Part shown: one piece after another, positions 16,201-22,228 of the stretch | How the letters are laid out: each line of letters starts with the position of its first letter | Position numbering within the stretch: position 1 is the stretch's first letter | DNA from: Verrucomicrobiota bacterium | Lineage (GTDB): Bacteria; Verrucomicrobiota; Verrucomicrobiia; Opitutales; Seribacteraceae | Length of the DNA: 28,466 nt | Direction of reading: 5' to 3' | NCBI GenBank assembly: GCA_030830145.1 | Contig: JAURNO010000040.1 | Span: 1 to 28,466 of the forward strand | Program-made: the position numbers and the translations under genes | Notes under the pieces: generated by a model | Told to the model about the DNA's origin: nothing | What the model saw: only the letters and a program-made list of their open reading frames with translations | The model's database searches: none

Positions 16201-19200
16201 TGTCGCCGACCCGACCAAACTCATGCCCGGTCTCAAGGAGATCCCCGAGCTTACCCAAATGATCAAGAACTATAACTCGGAGATGAGGGGACTTGATACC
16301 GAGGGCAGGCGGGCATGGGCAAGACGAAGCGGGAACCTAGTCGATAACGAATTTGCCGACGAATTTGCATCTGCAAACCTGACTGCCAAAGATTTGGAAA
16401 ATCCCGCAGTCGTCGAAAGACTCAAGGCGGGTGGCCATGTTAAAATCGAAGTTTTGCAAGACGGTACGACTAAGATTGCAACCGATGCCTCGGGCAGGCC
16501 GGTCTTCTTGCCAACTCGGGAAGTCAACAAGCGAAACAAAAGCCTGTCGAACGACATACTCGACATTCTCCGCAAGAAACAGGGTCAATTCGAAGAAGGC
16601 CATGTCGAACTCGAAACAACTTCGACAGGGGCCGAACGGGCATCGGGTGGATTCTTGGGGGCTGATATTATTGCCGCTCTCAAAAGTCTAAACCGATATA
16701 ATCCGCATCAACTCGACGCCTTGGGTGCAATCTCGAGGAGCATCGAAGCAGGCGGAGGGGATGCTTGGGATTTGTTTTACTACTCGGCCCTGAAATGGAA
16801 CAAGGCGGGCAGGAAAGTTTATGGTCAGATCAAAGGGGGGGATCGATTGTCGATTCCTTTCGGGATGGAGATAACCAAGGACGGGAACATTCTGATCAAT
16901 ACGATCTCGGTCGATCAGTTTAGGAACAATCTGAAATACTTCGCCACGTCGAATAAGTTCAAGCAAAAGTTTGCTCAAGCCTTTAATGCATCGAACGAAA
17001 CCGAGGCGATAATGACAGCCTTTAGGACGTTGCCCAGATATTTGGAAAATCAAAGAAACAATGTTCCAAACGATGGGACCAATGGAGTAACGGTTGCTCA
17101 AAGAGATTTTATAAATGCCGCTCTTGGCGCGGTGAATAACGAACAGGTCGTCAGGAATCCCATTCTCGAAGCGATGGGTAAAAACAAGAGAAACCGGTCG
17201 GTCGCCATTCGCTCCCGCCGGCTGGATCGGATCGGGAATGCCGCCCAAAGCCAAAGTCGTTTCGGTCAATACGATCCAAGCAAGGTATCGCAAAACCTGA
17301 TGCCCCAAATGGAACTCGACTTCTCCCCACCCAAGGCCGCTCAATCCCTCGAGGCCAAGCCGAACTTCTGGAAAATCTATCGGATCGATCCGAAAGGTCC
17401 GAGAGTCTATGACGAAGTGGCCGACGTTCTGATCCAAGTCGGAAGCCCTTGGATGGACGGATCGATCATCGAGTCTCAGGCTCCCCTGCTCGGGCTGGAG
17501 AAGGGTAAGCTCAGACAGGCGATGAATCGAGCCCATCGGAGAGCCGACAGGGGAGGGGGGAGGCAGTTTATGCCGGCGGCCTATCATGGAACTCCGCATA
17601 CATTCAAAGCCGAGGAGGGCGCCCCGCTTGGCAGGTTCAAGTCCTCGCAGATCGGAACGGGCGAGGGTGCGCAAGCTTTCGGGCATGGGCTTTACTTTGC
17701 GGGCAAAAAAGGGGTTGCCGAGCATTACAGGCAGAAACTGACACAAGTAGAAAACCCGACTAAATTATTATATGATGGTCAGCCTTACGATCCCTATAAC
17801 AATAAGCACTATGCAAACCTTAGATTAAGACAGGCAAGAGGTAATCGGGCTAGGGCTATAAAATCTTTAGAAGATGCGATTCATTTGGAAAAAGTTAATC
17901 AAAGACTTAATCCCAAAAATAGTAGCCCTTTTAGACTAAAACAGTTTGAAGATACCTTAGAGGTAATAAAAAACAAACAAGAAGCAAAGTCTGATGAAGG
18001 CTCCCTCTACAAAGTCGAACTCGCCCCCAAGGAAAACGAGTATCTGTATTGGGATAAGCCTCTGTCCGAGCAACCCAAGGGGGTTAAGGAGAAGCTAAAG
18101 AAGTTCCTGCGGGAACAGGATGGCGAGGACTTATGGGAATATCGTAAGGATATGGATTATCGGGAACTTCGTGACAATGTACTCGAGAATATGCCCGAGC
18201 CTGAAATCTCAAGGCGATTAAAAGAAGCAGGCATACCAGGCATCAAATACCTCGACGGTTCATCCCGAGCCAAAGGCAAGGGCGATTACAATTATGTAAT
18301 CTTCGATGAAGCCGACGTCACGATTACCGAGAAGCTTTTTATGCCGAGCGTGGGCGATACGACTCCTTCTTCGGTCCAATCTTGGGACGGTCCGAATCCT
18401 ACCTTTGCCACAAAGCTCACCAAGGGTATGGCGAAGGATAATAAGGAGATAGCCGCCTTGCTTCGACAAACCTACGAAGACACATTCGGCGAACCCTTGA
18501 AAGCTCAAGACTTCTCCGACACGGAAATCAGTTGGCTTGCCGATATGCTCGCAACCGAAGGCGAGGCCGCACTTGGCAGGACCGGCAATGCGGTGGATTG
18601 GTACACAAGCGCAGTCGAACGAGCTTTGTCAGTCGCCGAGGAAATCTTCCCCGACATCGGAAAAAAGTTCGAGGCAAAGGATAGATTCTTGGGCGCTCTT
18701 TCGATTACGAGTCAAAACATGAGAGTCCTCGACAATGCGAAAGCATCGGTCCATCAGTACGAACATAAATTACGGACGGGCAAATTTGACTATAAAACCA
18801 AGCATGGCGCGAAAGCCGATGCCATCACTCAAAATCTGAAGATGTATGATCAGATTGAGGAAAAAATGGGTGTCGATGCATTTCATAAATTTCTTGATGA
18901 AGATTTTACGGTCAAAACATTGTCGGAGTGGGGCAAAGATTTTTTCAAAGACAAAGATTTTTCAATTGCAGGATATCAAACTGACAAAGTCAAAGGGTCC
19001 GCTGTTTTTGGTCCGAAAATCGGCCAGGGCTTCTTTCAAAACCTTCGAGGGAATTACGATCCAGTAACCGTTGACCTTTGGTTGCGTCGAACATATGGGC
19101 GGCTAACGGGTCTTGCCTTAGATACGACCTTAACTCCGAAGGATGTTGGGAGAATAATTTATTCAGTCCGTAAGAACGTAGGTAAAAGAAAGTTTGCCGG

Positions 19201-19798
19201 GTTGGAATTGCCAGAGTTTTTACAGGGAGTCAGAATTACCGGGAAATTGCAAAAAAACGGGGTGGCTAACTTTAAAATTTCAGACAAATCGTTTGAAAGT
19301 TTATTTGGCGATAACACGATTGGCCGAGACAATACGGAAGCTATTTTTGAATTTGCCGAAAAGCTAAATCGAGAATGGGAACGCAATTTCGCAAAAGCCG
19401 GTAACGACGTAAAGAAAGCCAAAGACGCTATTCGCAAAGCGAAAAAAGCCGGGAAGGGAGTTGCTAACCTCGAGAGGAAACTTGCAAAGCTAGAAGTCGA
19501 AAAAGTAGCAATTGGGAACGAAAAGCCTCAATGGGCCAAAGCAGGTTCAACCGTAATCGATAAGCTCAAGCCAATCGACGTGCCGTCCAATGCGGAACGG
19601 GCAGTCATAACCAAGGCATTTAATGAAGCCCTCGACAAACTTCGAGCCAAAGGCATTAACTTGACCCCGGCGGATCTTCAAGCTACACTTTGGTATCCTG
19701 AAAAAGACATTTGGGCGTATTTGAAAGGTAAAGATTCCAACGCTTTGAATATGTCTTATGATACCGCAATGGAGATGATACGTGACCAAAGAAAATAA
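13262..19798 (+). CDS. Giant polyvalent internal virion protein: metallopeptidase + ADP-ribosyltransferase
   Basis: At 2,178 residues this is the largest gene in the window and the last of the ejection module (T7 gp16-like place). The N-terminal ~680 residues are helical. Residues ~683-720 are a Gly-rich hydrophobic stretch that could insert in a membrane. About 745-930 contain VLGHEIAHHIDKFGYS (H815, E816, H819), a zincin HExxH motif, with acidic residues E919/E923 in SEIAREIFAS as a possible third ligand. About 1440-1690 match an ADP-ribosyltransferase of the polyvalent type: YHGTPHTF (Y1441-H1442), GTGEGAQAFGHGLYFAG (Y1478), LYKVELAP and AGIPGIKYLDG then NYVIFDE. About 1710-1960 carry TEGEAALGRTGNAVDWYT, LSITSQNMRVLDNAKAS and NLRGNYDPVTVDLWLRRT (D1938), reminiscent of HhH-GPD-like proteins. 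Polyvalent proteins are thought to enter the host with DNA and disarm defences. Confidence 0.75.
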   Translation: MEKPHRLRIKHDLLGIDAELRSSRPLSERDVFDVLKKQDPELPNRLLKKYRIQREKKFPDQELLKRYETAGIKAMENGFFETDGSFAGGLEEGAKMIGRGARSIPISMNLSANLRAISENDLGGDPEKYAGEEYAEGVEKAARQLYGLVQTDKALEMGLPDVPLGPAGLIFDYGSLGDLFRPAILSASDFNKNMDKALAFGGMPNDPSAKRIVMNRVLELDERESELTRGQGAMEAWGGLALLGEAGLKLIKKNPVNPLDIGIKRAMLTATGDNKTDFDRRAELDYLADQEHIVRNMEEGAEMAAFIGSHLSSQIDKMAREDEDPSFIRTKAKGLVEAPFGGAETLTDLRTGAVQPDRDQAAAMSLVMSPDVPLTLGASGALSVIRNATARGAILSLSRKAVLENSAKTALEQFKAIPKPNAVQKQLIARAEKVLKENAGAQQKLNQVVNKNQAIGQRIGLEQGVTKSGNYNQLGQRVQEALARTTGPEASITRRVTGQALEKAGFGTEQLGKALELMHRVPDEVIARALINSGFQPESVPNVLKTLRIAGAGAIGYSAELDPNVAEALGLILLTPGGYKLLTRAGSDMAILGRQLQYAKASSPLFQRLAQMDPANPSLSEVTIDRTAALTVGEAVSDVTSQVLSPGRNFGISPMLKGPSTFLTKTGLGNTLESAASTAKTATYASAFPLAFGYAVGGEEGAGMGLGASLFPLTVGMGVGHFAKVNSKFDLAQKLAGDEAIFKDSLDATQKPIYESMPRQVRQAIATGQIQNPDLMIDFRKGKGNSSYQVVDGESQITIYEKSAPAEVMQAVLGHEIAHHIDKFGYSIQIQEQLLGSVEKGKPGIFTEFDKDGKPIIITGPDGRKVYKTNKEFSATHEDVKSGKAKKIGHRQVYLDKLEASGYGPGTLEFDHYSKNNSEIAREIFASHGAAEFFGGKFVKDNYEGAGSKLVRSLARPLFNSSGMRNFFHRIGLASNERGLVADPTKLMPGLKEIPELTQMIKNYNSEMRGLDTEGRRAWARRSGNLVDNEFADEFASANLTAKDLENPAVVERLKAGGHVKIEVLQDGTTKIATDASGRPVFLPTREVNKRNKSLSNDILDILRKKQGQFEEGHVELETTSTGAERASGGFLGADIIAALKSLNRYNPHQLDALGAISRSIEAGGGDAWDLFYYSALKWNKAGRKVYGQIKGGDRLSIPFGMEITKDGNILINTISVDQFRNNLKYFATSNKFKQKFAQAFNASNETEAIMTAFRTLPRYLENQRNNVPNDGTNGVTVAQRDFINAALGAVNNEQVVRNPILEAMGKNKRNRSVAIRSRRLDRIGNAAQSQSRFGQYDPSKVSQNLMPQMELDFSPPKAAQSLEAKPNFWKIYRIDPKGPRVYDEVADVLIQVGSPWMDGSIIESQAPLLGLEKGKLRQAMNRAHRRADRGGGRQFMPAAYHGTPHTFKAEEGAPLGRFKSSQIGTGEGAQAFGHGLYFAGKKGVAEHYRQKLTQVENPTKLLYDGQPYDPYNNKHYANLRLRQARGNRARAIKSLEDAIHLEKVNQRLNPKNSSPFRLKQFEDTLEVIKNKQEAKSDEGSLYKVELAPKENEYLYWDKPLSEQPKGVKEKLKKFLREQDGEDLWEYRKDMDYRELRDNVLENMPEPEISRRLKEAGIPGIKYLDGSSRAKGKGDYNYVIFDEADVTITEKLFMPSVGDTTPSSVQSWDGPNPTFATKLTKGMAKDNKEIAALLRQTYEDTFGEPLKAQDFSDTEISWLADMLATEGEAALGRTGNAVDWYTSAVERALSVAEEIFPDIGKKFEAKDRFLGALSITSQNMRVLDNAKASVHQYEHKLRTGKFDYKTKHGAKADAITQNLKMYDQIEEKMGVDAFHKFLDEDFTVKTLSEWGKDFFKDKDFSIAGYQTDKVKGSAVFGPKIGQGFFQNLRGNYDPVTVDLWLRRTYGRLTGLALDTTLTPKDVGRIIYSVRKNVGKRKFAGLELPEFLQGVRITGKLQKNGVANFKISDKSFESLFGDNTIGRDNTEAIFEFAEKLNREWERNFAKAGNDVKKAKDAIRKAKKAGKGVANLERKLAKLEVEKVAIGNEKPQWAKAGSTVIDKLKPIDVPSNAERAVITKAFNEALDKLRAKGINLTPADLQATLWYPEKDIWAYLKGKDSNALNMSYDTAMEMIRDQRK

Positions 19799-19991
19799 AA
19801 AGCCCCAAGTTTACGATTTCGACCATGAGGATGGTTTGGCATCTCAGATGACCGATAAGCAGATCGAAGGAGCGGCATCTTCATTAAAAAAATTGATGGA
19901 TAGAAAAATGCGGGAAAACCCCGAACTTGCAAAAGAAATTAGGGCTTTGCGTGAAGAGCGACTAGCTCGGGATTCCGAAGAATCCAAATAA
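19782..19991 (+). CDS. Small charged helical protein (69 aa), GTG start
   Basis: The GTG at 19782 lies inside the last codons of the giant gene behind a good SD (GGAG at 19771-19774). The product is very charged and helical: VYDFDHEDGLASQMTDKQIE, then LKKLMDRKMRENPELAKEIR and ALREERLARDSEES. No membrane or catalytic motif is seen. As it is coupled to the giant virion gene, it could be a small chaperone or a capsid-associated partner; that is speculation from position. It ends the structural transcription unit. Confidence 0.6.
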   Translation: MTKENKKPQVYDFDHEDGLASQMTDKQIEGAASSLKKLMDRKMRENPELAKEIRALREERLARDSEESK

Positions 19992-20127
19992 CTCGCAAAA
20001 AATCCTTATTCACATCGGGCCGAACAAAACCCAACCGCTTGTGTAAATTAATGTATGAATCTGTAAGTTTTGGCTTGCTTGTGATCTTTTTGGAGCTATT
20101 AATTTACGCAAGCGATAAATTTGTGAG
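19992..20127. other. Non-coding module junction
   Basis: These 136 bases between the virion and replication modules are AT-rich and hold a long inverted repeat listed separately. No convincing promoter, terminator or tRNA is seen. An alternative frame from 20039 across this region (LCKLMYESVSFGLLVIFLEL) starts with a hydrophobic peptide but continues as the shadow of the next gene, so it is not called. Confidence 0.5.
20036..20114. repeat. 17-bp inverted repeat with 45-base spacer
   Basis: CGCTTGTGTAAATTAAT (20036-20052) is the reverse complement of ATTAATTTACGCAAGCG (20098-20114) except for one position, which would be a G-U pair in RNA. The spacer is 45 bases. There is no T-run after either arm, so it does not look like an intrinsic terminator. 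It sits exactly where the structural block ends and the replication block begins. It could be an RNA regulatory stem, a protein-binding site or part of a replication origin. Confidence 0.75.
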
Positions 20128-20550
20128 ATGTCTAGTCCGACAAAAAAGAAAAAAGCGAAACACCAGCCTTGGCGAAACGATTGGGTTTGCGTTCTTTTTT
20201 ATAAAGGCCAGGTCAGAAAGTGCTTCGCAAAATCTCAGTCTCATATGCTCCTTCGGATGCCCGAGGCCGTGCATAGGAAATGGGGCTTGTCATGCAATAT
20301 GAATAGCCAGTCGCAACAGCCGGTCGGAGACGACTATTGGCGTGGTCATACGATCTGCACGACAGGACAAAGGATCGATTGGGAGTTGTATTATAGAGGC
20401 AACAAGGTCCAAGAGGCCGCCAAACTGTTGGGCCAGATCGGTGGGCAAAATGGAGTCGGTAAAAAGAAAGTCCGAGGGGATTCCAACTACTACAAGATGC
20501 TACAACTCAAAGGGGCCTTGAAGCGTCAGAAGCAGAAAAAAGCTTCGTAG
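20128..20550 (+). CDS. Orphan hypothetical protein (140 aa) at module junction
   Basis: The ATG at 20128 follows TTGTGAG, a weak SD. The product has a poly-Lys N-terminus (PTKKKKAKH), then aromatic-rich NDWVCVLFYKGQVRKCFAKS, a middle with three Trp and two Cys (RKWGLSCN, DDYWRGHTICT), RIDWELYYRGNKVQEAAKLL, and a C-terminal basic tail (LKGALKRQKQKKAS). Net charge is strongly positive, suggesting nucleic-acid binding. I do not recognise a family. It stands alone between two regulatory-looking gaps, so it may be a separately expressed early protein. Small basic orphan proteins in this place are often host-takeover factors, but nothing in the sequence proves that. Confidence 0.65.
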   Translation: MSSPTKKKKAKHQPWRNDWVCVLFYKGQVRKCFAKSQSHMLLRMPEAVHRKWGLSCNMNSQSQQPVGDDYWRGHTICTTGQRIDWELYYRGNKVQEAAKLLGQIGGQNGVGKKKVRGDSNYYKMLQLKGALKRQKQKKAS

Positions 20551-20593
20551 AATCGGTCATAAATTTTTGCTGTAAGATTTTATTAAAAAAAAC

Positions 20594-20622
20594 TTGCAAT
20601 CATATTTACATGAAAGTATCAG
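20594..20622 (+). promoter_or_regulatory. Possible sigma-70-type promoter
   Basis: TTGCAA (20594-20599) and TATCAG (20617-20622) are separated by exactly 17 bases, each matching the -35 and -10 consensus at four of six positions, in the only large gap before the replication genes. The match is moderate and could be chance in AT-rich DNA. Confidence 0.25.
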
Positions 20623-20770
20623 TTCCTCCCATAGAGTTCAAAGACTCCCTGTTCTTTTCACAAAATAACCATATAACCTTGGCGGGAACTTGCTTTTGCT
20701 TCGCACAATATGCATTAGGTCACAAACTCCACGTTTTGACTGAATAAGTGGGGATGAAGTCGGTCCTGTC

Positions 20771-20787
20771 GAGGTTTTCAAAACCTC
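20771..20787. promoter_or_regulatory. Perfect palindrome, candidate operator
   Basis: GAGGTTTT C AAAACCTC is a perfect 8+1+8 palindrome ending three bases before the ATG of a small HTH gene. A one-base centre makes a stable hairpin unlikely, so a dimeric protein-binding site is the better reading. Its place at the gene start suggests repression, perhaps autoregulation by the HTH protein. The upstream GAGG may also serve as a poorly spaced SD. Confidence 0.5.
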
Positions 20788-20790
20788 ATC

Positions 20791-20976
20791 ATGGATCTAC
20801 TTTTAAACTATCACACCAACTTTCTCACAAAAGAGGAAGTTAAAGAAATCTTCCGCCTGACCGACCGACAGGTCGTAACCTGGACGGCTCGCCACAAATG
20901 GCGAAAGGTCGGAAGAAAGTTTCTTACGGCTGACATTCGTTCGACCCTGGCCGAGCTAATTGAGGAGGCCGCATGA
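20791..20976 (+). CDS. Small helix-turn-helix DNA-binding protein (61 aa)
   Basis: The product reads LTKEEVKEIFRLTDRQVVTW, then TARHKWRKVGRKFLTADIRS and TLAELIEEA, the layout of the AlpA/MerR-like excisionase-type winged HTH: a first helix, a turn, a recognition helix with RQVVTW, and a K-x-G-RKFLTADI wing. It probably binds DNA as a regulator of the replication genes or as a replication accessory. A perfect palindrome lies right before its start. The stop overlaps the resolvase start as ATGA. No clear SD is present at usual distance. Confidence 0.7.
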   Translation: MDLLLNYHTNFLTKEEVKEIFRLTDRQVVTWTARHKWRKVGRKFLTADIRSTLAELIEEAA

Positions 20977-21431
20977 AGATTACCATCGGAATCGATCCTG
21001 GATCTAAAGGCGGCTACGCAATCGCTTGGGGCAGTTTGCGTAGTATTAACCTGCATACCCTCGGCGAGGACTTTGAATTTGTTGAGCATATACAAAATTT
21101 AAAAACTCACCCCGACGTTACCGAGATCGAGGCCGTGATCGAATTGGTCCCGCCTTTTGCGGGGAAGATGATCCCATCCAGCAAAAGCTTTGTCCTCGGG
21201 AAGAATTGCGGATTTCTCGAAGGAGCCCTTCGGATGGCCGAGATCCCGTTTACCCTCGTCCGCCCTCAAGAATGGCAAAAAGGCTTGGGCGGATTGCAAG
21301 GGCTTACCTACAACCAGCGTAAAAAAGCTCTGACGAATCATGCCAAACGATTTTTTCCATCGGTCAAAGGGCTAACGCTTCAGACGGCCGATGCGATTCT
21401 CATCCTTAGACACTTTTTATTAACCAAGTAA
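20973..21431 (+). CDS. RuvC-like Holliday junction resolvase
   Basis: The 152-residue product has the RNase H-fold resolvase signature: ITIGIDPGSKGGYAI (Asp8), AVIELV (Glu57), the phage/RuvC core KSFVLGKNCGFLEGALRM (71-88) followed by VRPQEWQK (96-103), and TADAILI (Asp140) at the C-terminal helix. It should cleave four-way DNA junctions or other branched DNA with metal ions, clearing recombination or replication intermediates before packaging. It starts in an ATGA overlap behind a GAGGAGG-like SD, directly after the HTH gene and upstream of the ssDNA-binding protein. Length is slightly under bacterial RuvC (173), normal for phage forms. Confidence 0.85.
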   Translation: MKITIGIDPGSKGGYAIAWGSLRSINLHTLGEDFEFVEHIQNLKTHPDVTEIEAVIELVPPFAGKMIPSSKSFVLGKNCGFLEGALRMAEIPFTLVRPQEWQKGLGGLQGLTYNQRKKALTNHAKRFFPSVKGLTLQTADAILILRHFLLTK

Positions 21432-21472
21432 CGGTCGCCCGTCCGTATCGGGCATAGAAAGAAAACACTAAT

Positions 21473-22159
21473 ATGGCAATATTAACTCAATCCAACTCAG
21501 GAAACGGAGACGGCCCGATCACGGGTTGGTCGATCCAACAGCTTGCAAAGCCCGGCCCTCAGGTCGGTGTCTGCCTTGCGGTCAAGGACACTCTGGGCAT
21601 TCAGCGGCCCTCATACGAAGACCCTGCAATCATCGAAACTCTTGACGTCACTCGATTCCTCTTCGGACTCTCCGATGGCTCGATGATTCAAACGTCGGAA
21701 ATGAAAATTTCCAGCCATGAGAAGAGCAAGCTTTACAAAACGCTCGTTTCTTGGCTCGGCCATCCGCCTGCAATCGGATTCGATACCGAATCGCTGGTCG
21801 GCAAGGGCGTGACTTTGAACGTCGTTTCCAAGGTTTCAAAGAAGGGTACGGAGTACAGGGACGTTGACTCGGTCGCGCCGGTCATGCCTGACGCCCAAGT
21901 TCCGAACGTCGCCAACTTCACGATTCCAGGTGGCAACCCTCCATCGGCTCCCGCTCAACCCGTTGCCCCCGTTCAGCCCGTCCAACCAATGGCTCCCGCC
22001 CAAGTGGCGACGACGATGACGGTCGATCAGCCTCAGACGGTCGTTCAGCCGACTCAGACTATTCAACCTGTACAGCAACCTGTACAGCAACCCGTACAAG
22101 GTCAGCAGACCCTCGGCGGGCAGTTCACTCCTCCACCATCCGAATCGGTCCCGTTCTGA
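21473..22159 (+). CDS. Single-stranded DNA-binding protein (phage OB-fold type)
   Basis: The 228-residue product has an N-terminal domain (about 18-140) of a phage ssDNA-binding family: QVGVCLAVKDTLGIQ, SSHEKSKLYKTLVSWLG, LVGKGVTLNVVSKVSKKGT and YRDVDSVAPV. From about 155 it becomes a Pro/Gln/Val-rich linker with QPV repeats (three near-identical 12-base units, 22067-22102), ending in SESVPF. Bacterial SSB proteins carry a similar Pro-Phe tip that docks partner proteins, so this protein may recruit host or phage replication proteins. A small 5-bp hairpin (21437-21453) precedes the gene. It is adjacent to nucleases and polymerase, as expected. The linker repeats may vary in length by slippage. 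Confidence 0.75.
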   Translation: MAILTQSNSGNGDGPITGWSIQQLAKPGPQVGVCLAVKDTLGIQRPSYEDPAIIETLDVTRFLFGLSDGSMIQTSEMKISSHEKSKLYKTLVSWLGHPPAIGFDTESLVGKGVTLNVVSKVSKKGTEYRDVDSVAPVMPDAQVPNVANFTIPGGNPPSAPAQPVAPVQPVQPMAPAQVATTMTVDQPQTVVQPTQTIQPVQQPVQQPVQGQQTLGGQFTPPPSESVPF

Positions 22160-22227
22160 TGAATCCTATTCATTGGTGCCTCTTGCTCGGTTGGTTGGCC
22201 GTAGTGGCCGACATGATCCTATCCTGA
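22159..22227 (+). CDS. Predicted membrane micropeptide (22 aa)
   Basis: A 22-codon frame starts in a TGATG overlap with the SSB-like gene and ends one base before the nuclease ATG, exactly filling the gap. The product MNPIHWCLLLGWLAVVADMI plus two more residues is one hydrophobic segment. The overlap at the start and perfect fit favour a translated gene, but so short a frame could be chance. Confidence 0.4.
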   Translation: MNPIHWCLLLGWLAVVADMILS

Positions 22228-22228
22228 C

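Larger units (their letters stand above)
20551..20790. other. 240-bp regulatory gap before the replication block
   Basis: No confident gene is seen. The gap contains a T/A-rich stretch (20575-20592), a possible promoter (listed separately), a 45-codon open frame (20610-20747, starting MKVSVPPIEFKDSLFF, no SD) that could be a micro-gene but lacks support, and a perfect palindrome at its end. It is the longest non-coding stretch in the window and probably drives or controls transcription of the replication module. Confidence 0.5.

Noticed and set aside
16688..17746. A 352-codon open frame on the minus strand inside the giant gene
   Set aside because: It is a mirror of a strongly coding + strand frame with recognisable domains; its product has no recognisable motif, no SD context and would be the only minus-strand gene.
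20036..20114. Inverted repeat considered as an intrinsic terminator or tRNA remnant
   Set aside because: No T-run follows either arm, and no tRNA arms, anticodon loop or CCA are recognisable.
20039..20302. Alternative + frame with hydrophobic N-terminus (YESVSFGLLVIFLELLIYAS)
   Set aside because: It covers the inverted repeat and continues as an out-of-frame shadow of the 20128 gene; its start is TTG without SD. The hydrophobic start is notable, but the 20128 frame has the more protein-like full length.
20610..20747. A 45-codon frame in the gap before the HTH gene
   Set aside because: No SD, coincides with a possible promoter, and composition does not resemble the phage genes; kept only as a note.
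22067..22102. Tandem 12-base repeats considered as a CRISPR or origin iteron array
   Set aside because: They lie in frame inside the Pro/Gln linker of the SSB-like protein and encode QPV repeats, so protein-level repetition explains them.
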